In this document: positions 37,101 to 47,025 of the stretch, piece after piece
Numbering within the stretch: position 1 is the stretch's first letter
Layout: each line of letters begins with the position of its first letter
Assembly: GCA_003008705.1 (NCBI GenBank)
Contig: PDUO01000024.1
Coordinates: 251,120-315,119 of the forward strand
Source of the DNA: Pezicula radicicola
Taxonomy: Eukaryota; Ascomycota; Leotiomycetes; Helotiales; Dermateaceae
Direction of reading: 5' to 3'
DNA: 64,000 nt
Program-made: the position numbers and the translations under genes
Notes under the pieces: generated by a model
Databases searched by the model: none
Seen by the model: only the letters and a program-made list of their open reading frames with translations
Told to the model about the DNA's origin: nothing

Positions 37101-40100
37101 AGCCTCTTGCGGACAATGCATCGTAGACCTGGTCAATCTCTGTGTTGGTACCGCTGAGAACCGTCTCAGTTGGGCCATTCTTGCATGCAATCTCAAACGT
37201 CATACCATCCAAGAACTTGTGGATGTCGTGGACAGATGCACGTACAGCAAGCATAGCGTGGGTATCGCGGGTGCAGTTCTCTTGGAGGAGCTGAGCTCGC
37301 TTTCCTGTGAGGAAGATGGTGTCGGAGTCGGAGAGAACACCAGCAACATTCAAGGCAGCGTACTCGCCCAAGCTGTGGCCGACAACTGCAATGGGCTCAA
37401 TACCCCACGATTGCCAAAGTCTGGCCATGGCCATTTGCATACAGGTAGATGCAAGCTGCGCGACAAGAGGCTCGAACTCCAAGATATCACCCTCGGTTTG
37501 AGAGAGGAGTGGCATGAGAGCTGGGAAACCCTGCTGTTGTGCAATGGCGTCAAAACGCTCAAAGTCCTTTCGGAAACGGCTGAACTGGAGCAGCTCCCTG
37601 GCCATGCCAACGTACTGTGAACCTTGACCAGTAAAGGCAAAGGCAACAGTTGGAGTGCCTCTTGGCCAGCTCTTGCCTTCAGAAGCAATGATTGCCTTCT
37701 TGAGCTGGGCAGTGATCTCCGATAGCTCTGAGCCGTTGACCATAACACGGTATGGGTGGTGAGCACGGCGAGCGGTGGTGGTATAGGACAAGCTTGCGAG
37801 AGATGGGTTGTTCTCCTCGATGTAGCGGACCATGGACTTCATGTTTGCGACGATGGCATTGGTTGACTTGGCGGTCACTGCGACCATATGGGTAGTGCGA
37901 GGGTCAGCGCTCTCAATTCTCTTCCTGATAGGAGCGTCGCCAACAAGGATAGAACTGTTTCCACCTGCGGCAGAGAAGTTATTGATGAAGGCACGGCGCT
38001 GTCCCCCCTCGGGTCGTAGCCATGGGGTGTTCTCCATAGCGATATGGATGTTCCGTTCGGCAAGGTTCTTGGGGAAGATGGTGTTAATCTTAGTCTTGAT
38101 ACCGACATGGCGTGGTATCTCGTTCTTCTCCATCATCATGAGGACCTTGATGAGAGCAATGATACCAGACACAGATTCTCCATGTCCGACATTTGATTTG
38201 GCAGAACCGATAAAGAGCTTCTGATCAGCACTACGAGGAGCAAGAGCAGTCTCGCTAGCGAAGGTAGAAAGAACAGATTCCATCTCTCTAGCATCACCAG
38301 CTTGAGTTCCAGTGCCGTGCATCTCAACATATCCAATCGTGCTAGGGTCAACTGAGGCCTTTGTGAGCACCTTCTTGAAGATGTCCTTCTGAGCTCCAAC
38401 GTGGGGACGAGTGATACTTTCAGCCTCGGCAGAGTGGTTAACGTATGAGCCAAGGATCAAACCAAGGATTGGGTCGTTGTCTGCCACGGCATCTTCGAGA
38501 CGCTTGATAATAACAGTGCAGACACCCTCACCACGGCAGTACCCATCAGCACCATCATCAAAGGTTTTGCAGTTTCCAGTTCGGGAAAGGAAGTGTCCAC
38601 GGTCGAGACCAGCAGTAATATCAGGGTTGGTCATTACGTTTGTGCCGGAACTGATAGCAGTGTCAACGTCTCCTTGCCACAGGGCGTTACAAGCTACGTG
38701 CATAGCAGATAAACTGGAGGAACAAGCAGTATCGACGCTGTAGCTAGGGCCGCTGAATTTGAAGTAGTAGTTTGACCGTCCTGGGATGAATGCACGGCAA
38801 GATCCAGGGATATAGTATGTGTCGATGTTCTGCGAGCTGTTGGTCTCACCCCAGTCATTGCTGGTAGTACCACAGAAGACACCGACACGGTCGCGTGCAG
38901 TGGATGGTGTGGCATCTGGGACGATACCGGCATTCTCAATGGCCTCATAAGTGGTCATGAGCAATAGACGCTGGGCAGGATCGACTTGAGGTGCCTCACG
39001 TGGGCTCATGCTGAAGAATCTGGCATCGAAGAAACCAGGATCCTTTAGCCAGCATCCGTATGGAGTACCACTAGTATTCTTCTTCTTTCCAGATGGGTCA
39101 ACGTGAGTGTTTACATCCCAACGAGTTGCTGGGGTCACACTGTGGACATCACGGCCCTCGTGGAGGATGTTCCAGAATTCCTCGTTGTTTGCTGCATCTG
39201 GGTATCTTCCAGAGTAGGCGATGATAGCCAACTTGGAGGTAGCAAAGTCACCGCTGTTGGAAGTATCCTCAGCCTTGGCACTGACTGATTTGTTCATGCT
39301 GTTGTCAACACCAACATCTGGCAGGCCGGCTTTGCGGAAAGCAGAGACGAAAGTCTGGGCAGCAAGGGTACCAACTGGCATGATGGTGAAATTGGTGCGA
39401 GAGGTTCTCTTCAACTCATGGGCGAGACGCTCAGAGATCTTGTTAATGTAGAGTGGTTCAAGGAGAATCTCAGTGACAGCACTTCGGATCAAAGCTGCGT
39501 AAGTACCAGCCTGGATGCTCTTGCCATTAATACTGGAGGCAACAGAGATCTTCCGCTCGTAATGAGCAAAAGGTCCCTCAGCGACTGACTTGAGAATATA
39601 GTCAATATCGGTAGACTTGTAAAGGTGGGCAGCATGGTAAGGCGAAGGGATCTTAATCTTGAGTGATCCGCTGCGTGGGAGTCGCTTTGAGCGTAGTAAC
39701 TCTTCAAGGACACTTGGAGGCCCACTAAGTGTGACTCCGTTGTCGGCATAGGCACTGATGTATGGACGAGAGGCAACTGGGAGACCCTATAAAGTGTGAG
39801 AAGTATTCAGAAGTGAGAAAGATGTCTAATTACCTTGTCATTGCTGAAAGACTCCAAGGCCTTATTGGCGACATCCCCTGCAAGGCCAGGAATCATGTAA
39901 GACCAAGAGGCACTAGCATCCGCAGAGGGCTCGACTCTGCTGCCAACCTCAGAGGCGCAGAGACCAGTGCGGAAAGCAATAATCACAGTGTGAACAGCGA
40001 CAAGGACCAAGTCACTGATGGACTGGCAGCAGCTTATCGCAGCACCGGTGAGGAGACCAGTGCAGAGACCCACGATTCGGGTGTCAGCTGCAGTTGGGTA

Positions 40101-40478
40101 GGTCTTCCCAGCATCGGTAAAGTGACTACATAAAGGTTAGATTTAGCTCGTACTAAGATTGGAAGGAGAATATTCAACGTACGAAATGAAAGAGCCAAAT
40201 TGGGAAGTGCAAGTAAGCGCCTTTCTGAGTGCTGGGTGGCAAGAACCAGCTTCTACAACCTTGTTGAGGAGTTCTTCGAAGGTAGAGAACCTGACGAAAC
40301 TTTCTCGTTCAAGGGAAGGAAGCAGACCGATCTCAGCTCGCAAGGCAAAGACGACACGGTCGAAGAAGGCTTTCAGGAGAGCATTGTCCTTTCTAGCAGT
40401 GAGAGAACGAAGACTTGAGTCGAATTCGTTGGTCAAGTCTCCAAAAACAAGGACCTTGGTTTGTTGTTCTGGTGTCAT
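34150..40478 (-). CDS. Non-reducing polyketide synthase, SAT-KS-MAT-PT-ACP-TE
   Basis: Three exons, 40478-40183, 40125-39834 and 39786-34150, give 2074 residues. The starter-unit acyltransferase (1 to ~370) has GLCTGLL with C120. The ketosynthase (~380-800) has DTACSSS with C551. The malonyl-CoA acyltransferase has GHSLGEY with S1001. The product template domain has the RGHRVNG histidine H1319 and HLIDNFGQ aspartate D1509. There is one acyl carrier domain with GVDSLLS, S1683 being the phosphopantetheine site. The C-terminal thioesterase/Claisen cyclase has GWSVGG, S1898, and an ANHFSMM histidine near the end. There are no reducing domains, so the product should be an aromatic polyketide released by TE/Claisen cyclisation. 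All catalytic residues seen are present. It lies at one end of a cluster with an EthD protein, O-methyltransferase, FAD monooxygenase and AflR-like regulator. A heptaketide naphthopyrone is my best guess for the product. Confidence 0.97.
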
Positions 40479-40616
40479 TTTGAATAAAAGTAATGAGAAG
40501 GTCTACAGAAATAGAAATAGAAGTGGAGACAGTAGAGAGTGTGTGTCTATGTTGTCTATGTCTATGCTGCTGCGGTGAAGTCTATGAGGATGTCTTCCAC
40601 TTGAGCGTCTACCTCT

Positions 40617-40630
40617 GTCTATATATACTG
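40617..40630 (-). promoter_or_regulatory. TATA-like box of the PKS gene
   Basis: The minus strand reads CAGTATATATAGAC about 140 bp upstream of the PKS ATG at 40478, at a spacing that allows a 5' UTR of about 100 bp. Confidence 0.4.
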
Positions 40631-40746
40631 TTGAGATGGCTTCCAAACTCCTCCCGTGCTCAAGGCATCAGCAATTTTCATTCACGTTGTAATGCCTTTT
40701 CCATTCTCATAGAATTCCGAGTTATCTATGGCCCTCAGGATGACAG

Positions 40747-40757
40747 TCGGGAACCGA
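40747..40757. promoter_or_regulatory. Candidate AflR-type site 1 in PKS promoter
   Basis: TCGGGAACCGA fits TCG-N5-CGA, the known AflR consensus, and has the longer TCGG-N3-CCGA symmetry. It is 270 bp upstream of the PKS start. Confidence 0.55.
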
Positions 40758-40813
40758 CGAGGACAAGCGAGCTTGGGGCTTAGAGATAGGGCTTAGAGAT
40801 TGTGCTTAGTCGC

Positions 40814-40824
40814 TCGTTTGACGA
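40814..40824. promoter_or_regulatory. Candidate AflR-type site 2 in PKS promoter
   Basis: TCGTTTGACGA fits TCG-N5-CGA. It is 336 bp upstream of the PKS start and 57 bp from the previous site. Confidence 0.45.
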
Positions 40825-40856
40825 ACAGTACCGTGCCACCGGCCATCTCCCGTGAC

Positions 40857-40867
40857 TCGGTATCCGA
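40857..40867. promoter_or_regulatory. Candidate AflR-type site 3 in PKS promoter
   Basis: TCGGTATCCGA, embedded in the near-palindrome CTCGGTATCCGAG, fits TCGG-N3-CCGA. It is 379 bp upstream of the PKS start. Confidence 0.55.
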
Positions 40868-41431
40868 GCGGGTGTAAGAAGCATATGAGTAAGCCGCGAC
40901 TTTAAGATGGATAGATCTAGCGCAGCCAAATCTCGCATTATTACGACATATTTCTAGCGGCCTCCTATTTTGCGGGTCCCTATCTAAGTTTGTCTGGAGG
41001 TGTAGCGTTGGCTGTAGGTAAAACGGGCGGTAAGTGACGATAAGCTCACCAATATTCGAATTATTCAGTACGGTAACGGATTGGACACTCTATTAAAAAA
41101 CAAACATTATCTAAAGATCTACAGTACTAGGAAAGAAACTACTTGGTTAGATTTTTAGTATCACTGAGAGTAGATTTAGTTTTTGGAGAGTTTTCTTGCT
41201 GTTTTCGTGCACTTCTTACGAAGTACTCAAAAAGATATTAATAATTAGCCGTAGCTTGGCGCCAATGCCATAGTAAATCCCCCTTTCTACTTTACCCTAC
41301 GAGCTACACCCTCGATTCTTTACATAAATCGTAAGCACTGGTTTGTAGCGAGTTCTACAACTCTTTCTTATCACAGTGTCCAAGATCTACTGGCCAATGC
41401 AACGTCTCATTGGATAATGTGGCGTCGAATT

Positions 41432-41467
41432 CCCATTTTCCCCATTTTCCCCATTTTCCCCATTTTC
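41432..41467 (+). repeat. 9-bp tandem repeat, four copies
   Basis: Four exact head-to-tail copies of cccattttc in the PKS/EthD intergenic region. Confidence 0.9.
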
Positions 41468-42245
41468 TCTCGCATTAGCCAATTATACGTCTTATGGACA
41501 GGTACGAGCTGCTGCCTTATATTGGTGAATGTGCACTGTCACAGATATGTGGACGCGCACGTCCTGCCTCCCTATCTGAGAATTGGGATGAACGGTTATT
41601 TAGAATTAGAATTCGCTCGCACGATCAAGCAATCAGCCTTACTGGAGTCACTAGATGCTTTAAATTCGCCGTAAAGGAGGATTCACACCGCTTTAGGGGC
41701 ACAGTGATGGCTGAAACTTATCACGAAGTGATAGAGCTAAACCTCACGACTAGAATGGAAAGTGAAAGCGCTGCCAGTCACATTCCTCCCCTATTCCCTC
41801 TTCTATCTAAAAATAAATTGTATTGTGAAATTAGAACCAAGCGGTGTGTAAAGGGAAGAGTGTAATCTTTTGGCCTAAACCTAGTGGAATGAGGCCTAAG
41901 TAAATGCATACAATCAATTTACTCATATGCCGTAAAAAAGTGTAAAATCGGTGTTTAGTGGTCTTCAGGCAAACTAGCTCTACAGTTTATGAATTAGCGG
42001 TTCTGAGTAATTTGAGGTAGAATCTTGGGGGAATAAAGTAATCCGGGAATTAGAGCTTGCTATAGCTGTAACACTGGATCATGAAAAGTGTCACAAAAAT
42101 GGATCAGGCAGAAGAATTTGTGGTAATTTTCAAGTAAAGCAAAACTATTCTTTCATTCTATAATACGTTTTTATACCGCAACCAATCAAATCTACACGTG
42201 AATGCACTACAAGAAGCCGTACTCAAAAAAAATCAGATTGCCCAT

Positions 42246-42861
42246 CTACTTCTTCTGGAAAGAACCATCCACAAAAATCTCGTTGTTGATAGTGCACTGG
42301 TTTGCATTTTGATCGGCGAGAGGGATGACCTCGCCCTCATTAATGATCTCATGGAGATATCCGAGGGTCATCCTAATCAAAATTAGCACATGAGTAATTT
42401 TTTTGAAAATCGCCACAATGCATACTTCGTCTTCATCTTTTGGTCAGCGAAGTTAAGGTGATCCTGGGATACACGCTCAATGTAGAAGGGGTCTGCCTTG
42501 AGCTTGAGGAAGGTCTCGACATCCGGGAAAATGATGCGGACGATGAAGTCGTGGTCGGAGAATTCAACGAAGCGGGGATCGAAAAGTTTGCTGAGTTCAG
42601 CACGGGTCTTCTTGGTGTTGTGAGTCTGTAGATGTCTCAGTGTGAGTATAGACCATGATTACAAACTCGTATTGTGCTGTGCATGTGATATTGGGGGCTA
42701 CTTACGATTTCGTAGCGAGTGACACCATACTTGGCCATCAAGTCACATACGAGGCGAGAGTGCTTGTTGACTTGGTTCTCGCAAAGTTCATCCTCGTTGA
42801 GACCGGACTTCATGTAGCCGATCATGGTCAGAACAAGGAGCTTGCGTTCAACGGGAGCCAT
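42246..42861 (-). CDS. EthD-domain protein, candidate polyketide dehydratase/cyclase
   Basis: Three exons, 42861-42706, 42625-42426 and 42372-42246, give 160 residues. The small alpha/beta ferredoxin-like EthD fold is suggested by the N-terminal strand KLLVLTMIGYMKSGL, the NKHSRLVCDLMAKYGV helix, the DHDFIVRIIFPDVETF strand and the DPFYIERVSQDHLNFAD block near the end. EthD proteins in fungal polyketide clusters catalyse dehydration or decarboxylation. AurZ of the aurofusarin pathway, which dehydrates YWA1 to nor-rubrofusarin, is the analogy I have in mind. It lies next to the PKS gene and is transcribed in the same direction, with its own upstream candidate regulator site. The family call is firm; the reaction is inferred from context. 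Confidence 0.85.
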
Positions 42862-43532
42862 TGCGGTGGAAGGTGATGTGTGTTTGGAGATAATAATTAA
42901 TTTGTGATGTAAGAAGATGAAGAAGTTGACTTGAGATACTCAAATGTGTTTGTGTTTGAATTGAGGGTATTTCAGCCAATTTTATATCTCTCTCATCAGC
43001 CATTAACCGTCAGCTTTCGCTTTGACTAGCATGAATTTTTATTTTATCGGCATTAATAAAACTCCGTTGCGCATACCGAACGTGCTTACTTTGCGGCGAG
43101 TACGGTTCTTTCTTTGACATAATTCTCGACGTTAATCGTACGCATCCTTACTAGTGTGTAGTTCGCTAATCTACTGAACTTACCATATTCGTGGTAAGGC
43201 GTAACAGTTATGTCTCCGAAATTGACCGATAAGCGAGCTTAATTACATTTTACTTTGCATTGAGTTTTACCCGAGCCAACTAGAACATTTATTCAGCGAT
43301 AGGTAGGCAAAAACAGGACTTAAATAATAGGGGTCTTCAAATTTCTGCCCAAGAATACCTACCGCTAGTCGAATAAGGACATGAAAGTAGTTATATTGGT
43401 AAAATTACTCGACAATGTGAAGTTTCTAAAGTCGCCACATGGCCACTAGGAGAATTAATGCTAACATAAGCCTCAGCTTGTACCTGATTGTGGACAGTCT
43501 AAGCCCTAACCGCAATTTTACGCAATAGAACC
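42862..43532. other. EthD gene promoter region
   Basis: About 670 bp between the EthD start and the O-methyltransferase stop. It holds the candidate site at 43069-43079 and the dispersed word TAAGCGAGC at 43230-43238. No gene. Confidence 0.55.
43069..43079 (-). promoter_or_regulatory. Near-match regulator site upstream of EthD gene
   Basis: On the minus strand TCGGTATGCGC, one base from TCGGTATGCGA seen upstream of the NmrA-like gene. It is 208 bp upstream of the EthD start. Confidence 0.4.
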
Positions 43533-45170
43533 TCAAACACTAATCTCTAACAGTCCCAAATCACTACCAGCTGGCATAACGGCATTGACAATCTTAAATC
43601 TAGCCCCAGCCTTGTTGCATACGGCTGTCCAATCATTCAGATCCCGAGTATGCCCATTGCTCAGCTCACGCTGAATGAGTTCTCGCATTCTCAGCATACC
43701 CTCACGGTAAGTTTCCATCTCACCTATCTGTGGCAGTACAAGGTCCATGATTATGATACGACCACCAGCTGCAATGGCAGGCGCAATGTTTGCCATGACC
43801 TTCGCTGCTCCCTCAAGCGGCATATTATGTAGCACGTGTCGGATGAGGTAGACTGCAGCGCCATTGTCAGGTTGTGGTATCATCATATCGTGTGGAGCGA
43901 AAGTGATACGGCTGGCAAGCTCCTGGGGGAGCGATTCGATTGTCGCTTTCACGTCAGCGCTTGTGCGGGGAAGGGGCTGAGAAATGAATTTTAGGTCCGG
44001 GAAAGCCCGAGCAAGGGCGATGCATGGATAGTCTGTAGTGCTTCCGACCTGGTGGTAGAATATCAGTATAAAATTTCTCAGTATACACCCAAAATTGTGT
44101 CAAGTTGTGAATTAAGCGAGCAAAGTAGATGCACCCTTCTGAACCTCGCTTCTGGAACGTGACTTACATCAACAACGGTCGCCTTCCCTAGAGAAGCCCA
44201 ATTGAACCCACCAACTAAATGCCCTAGGGAATTCGCCTCAATTTGTTGTGTCGCCTTCATGAAGCCCCCAAAATTTTTGGCAAATCCTGGATTACGTCCC
44301 AAATACTCTGGGAATGGCATTGGGGTTTCGAACGCCAAGTTAAAAGCGCTTTCCGTTATCTGTTGACTGCGAGGCCATTTCTCGCCAGCTTGCGCAAGTT
44401 TCGAGCCTGTTGTATACATGTAGTCGCTAACACATGTTGCCCAAGCACCAAAGTCGCTGTTGGTTGCAAGTAAGGCAGATGTAGCCGAGTGGGTGATTCG
44501 GCCTTCGGTAGGCTCGCAGAAAAGTCCATTGGTCATCGCCATGCGGCAGACGGTTTTAAGTTGTGATTCAGATACGCTACGGAGTACAGCGATGTTGGAG
44601 TACGAAATTGAGCCTTGCGTGGGGACTAGAGCAAAGATGTTGAAGTGACAGAGCCAGCGGAGACAGATTGTGTAGTGATGCTGTTGGTAGCTTGGTTAGT
44701 TCTCTTCTCCAGAAAGATTTCAATTGTCAATAGGAAGAACGTACATTCAAAGCTACATGCGAGATATATTCTTCTGGGCCGCTCGCGAGTCTGAATAGAT
44801 CCAGCGCAGCTTGCTTCAACTTTTGGCGTGCAATGCGAACCGATTCGGGTGTTCCTTCTGGGAGGACACTGATTGGAGTGTCACGTTCAAAAGATGGCTG
44901 CGCATGACTTGTGGAAGATAGATACCAGCTCAGCTCGCTGGTACTTGCGGAGATTGCATCTGAGAGTTTCTGAAGCTCTGGAATTGAGCCAGCTGGCTTT
45001 GGTGCTGGGGCAGCGAACATTGGGTGTGCCATTGTGTTTCCGTTTGTGGTTCCGTTTCTGTGCTCGAGTGTGTTTTTCATTTTTGCGTCTTGGAGATGTA
45101 AGTGATTGAAAGTTGGAGTATGTTCTTGCATATCAAAGTAATGAGCGGATTGAGCTTGAAAGGTAGGCAT
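43533..45170 (-). CDS. SAM-dependent O-methyltransferase of the polyketide cluster
   Basis: Three exons, 45170-44745, 44680-44168 and 44048-43533, give 484 residues. The N-terminal ~230 residues are the dimerisation/winged-helix region of plant-type and fungal O-methyltransferases. The SAM-binding glycine motif is VVDVGS (about 311-316), completed only across the second splice junction. The segment LIRHVLHNMP carries the catalytic histidine (384 or 387), and the IIIMDLVLP strand lies near the end. This architecture is shared with AflP/OmtA and the aurofusarin and bikaverin methyltransferases, so it most likely methylates a phenolic hydroxyl of the PKS product. It shares a 462-bp bidirectional promoter with the FAD monooxygenase. 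Its second intron (119 bp) contains a copy of the dispersed word TTAAGCGAGC. The N-terminal ~50 residues are an unusual Gln/Thr/His-rich extension, and a later Met is possible. Confidence 0.92.
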
Positions 45171-45343
45171 TTTTTTCAGCCTTACGTGAAAGTCTGGCTG
45201 TGCATGTGTCTTCCTTCACGTAAAGCAGATACCAGGGCATTGCTTATACCGCGATACTAAGTGTCCGTTAATGAAATCTCGTCCCATGAATCTCAGCCCG
45301 AGATCTGCACCAGGATGACATAAGCCCATTAATTGATGGCTTT

Positions 45344-45354
45344 TCGGTAACCGT
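45344..45354. promoter_or_regulatory. Near-match AflR-type site between OMT and FAD genes
   Basis: TCGGTAACCGT, one base off TCGG-N3-CCGA. It is 174 bp from the OMT start and 279 bp from the monooxygenase start. Confidence 0.4.
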
Positions 45355-45383
45355 AACGCTCGCTAAAACGACGCATAGAACGC

Positions 45384-45394
45384 TCGGATTGCGA
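45384..45394. promoter_or_regulatory. AflR-type site between OMT and FAD genes
   Basis: TCGGATTGCGA fits TCG-N5-CGA in the shared promoter. Confidence 0.5.
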
Positions 45395-45632
45395 AAGCAT
45401 GAAAGCAGCTAGTACTGCAATGCTGGCTCACTACTAAAATTTTAAAATAGAGACGTAGATAAAATCTCGTTGACTATATAGATCCAAGTTTGGCCTTGAT
45501 TTCTGAAGCCATCCAAATCGCATCTCACCGACCTTAGAGACGAAAGGGCAAAATATCTACCAACTATTAGTTTCATTCGCACACAACTTTTTAATTCTTT
45601 GCTTCTTCAGTCTTCATTTATACAACATCAAC

Positions 45633-47025
45633 ATGGGTAGCATTCAAGAATCTCCTAAAAAGATGAACGTCACTATTGTAAGTTTCTTCTTTTGTGTTAA
45701 ATTACTGTGGGTTTTAACAGTTATCAGGTTGGTGGTTCTCTTTCTGGTCTCATCCACGGCGTGGCATTAAAGTGCAAGGGCCACAATGTGACGATTCTTG
45801 AGCGCCGCCCCGCAAGCGACACTGCTTCACAAGGAGCTGGTTTGTCTGCAGGCCCATCAGCACAAGAGTTCATGAACACCTTTGACAAAATACCAACTCC
45901 GTGGGCCGTCATGACCAAGGGCCAATATGTTATCAACAAAGATGCCGAGCAGATGATGTACTGGCCTAACCCTATGGCATCCACTAGTTGGGACATTATC
46001 TACTACAGACTTCGTGCCAATTTCGACGGCATGAAGAGTAGGTACTGCCAGGAAGATCTGCCACGTGTTGAAGGCGAGGGCAAGGTTCACTACATGGACG
46101 GCATTACCGTCGAGGGCCTGAGATACGAAGATGACAATGTTTTCATTGACTATGTTAATGCTGCTGGTGTTTCTGGAGTCATAAAGTCAGATCTTGTCAT
46201 TGCTGCTGATGGGTCAAGCTCCAAGGTCCGGAGAATGCTGCTCCCAGAGGTTGAACGTCAGTACCTTGGATATTGCGGCTGGCGAGGTGTTGTTCCTGAG
46301 TCCGAGCTTTCTGTTGAGAAAAACAACCCTGATTCCACGCCGACATTCTGCGCTTTCAAGGACGGTTTCATCATGAAGTAAGTCTTATCATTTTGTCCAA
46401 ATATTTGAATACAGAGTTAATAGAAAGTAGGTACTTGATTCCTGGCAAGGACGGAAGTACCGAGAAAGGCCGTCGTCTCATGAATTACGTCTGGTACCAG
46501 CAAGCCCCTGAGGGCTCCCAGCAGCTCAAAGACCAATTCACTGACGTTGATGGTAATACGCACCGCTACACACTGCCAATTGGCAAGATGCGTCCTGAGG
46601 AGGTTGTGAAGATGCGTGCTACAGCCCACGAGATGCTTGACCCACACACTGCAGAAATCGTCTGCAAGACTGCGAATCCATTTGTGCAATCTATCACAGC
46701 AGTTAATCCAAAACGGGCCTCTTTCTTCAATGGCAAGCTCCTCCTGGTTGGCGATGCTCTAGCTACCTTCAGACCTATGTCTTCGGCTGGCATCAACCAA
46801 AGTTCGGTGGATGCGCTAGCCTTGATCAGGATGTTAGATGGGAAGATTACGCTACAGGAATGGGAAAAGGAAGTTTTGGCTTATGCCGCGACAGCGCAAG
46901 CAGAGGGACTTCAGCGACAAGGTCTCTTCTACTTTACTGAGGCAAGGAAGGCTCAGATGGCTGCCGGAGGGGCTGGTGGAGCTGGTGGAGCTGGTGGATA
47001 TTCTGGCAAACCGGTTGCTGTTTAA
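45633..47025 (+). CDS. FAD-dependent monooxygenase of the polyketide cluster
   Basis: Three exons, 45633-45677, 45728-46377 and 46431-47025, give 429 residues. The Rossmann FAD motif is assembled across intron 1 (VTI then VGGSLSGLIHG), followed by the ERR acid end of the second strand, DLVIAADGSSSKVRR (the DG motif) and VGDALATFRPMSSAG, the ribityl-contacting GD motif. It belongs to the group A, salicylate-hydroxylase-like flavoprotein hydroxylases that use NAD(P)H and O2 on aromatic rings. In this setting it probably hydroxylates the polyketide core, as Bik2 is thought to in bikaverin synthesis. The C-terminus has a Gly/Gly/Ala triplet repeat before the end YSGKPVAV. No membrane segment or signal peptide is seen, so it is probably cytosolic. 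Confidence 0.93.

Larger units (their letters stand above)
40479..42245. other. PKS promoter and intergenic region
   Basis: About 1.77 kb between the PKS start and the EthD gene stop. It contains a TATA-like element, three candidate regulator sites at 40747-40867 and a nine-base tandem repeat at 41432. A 123-codon + frame at 41494-41865 has no recognisable domain, and I leave it uncalled. Confidence 0.6.
45171..45632. promoter_or_regulatory. Bidirectional promoter of O-methyltransferase and FAD monooxygenase
   Basis: 462 bp between divergent starts. It contains TCGGTAACCGT (45344-45354, one mismatch to TCG-N5-CGA) and TCGGATTGCGA (45384-45394, full match), 40 bp apart. Confidence 0.6.

Noticed and set aside
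34193..39451. Many open frames antisense to the PKS exon, up to 287 codons (36757-37620, +)
   Set aside because: They sit opposite a catalytically complete PKS in coding DNA of balanced composition, have no domains, and are explained as antisense shadows.
41494..41865. 123-codon plus-strand frame between PKS and EthD genes
   Set aside because: No recognisable family and no clear promoter or splice context.
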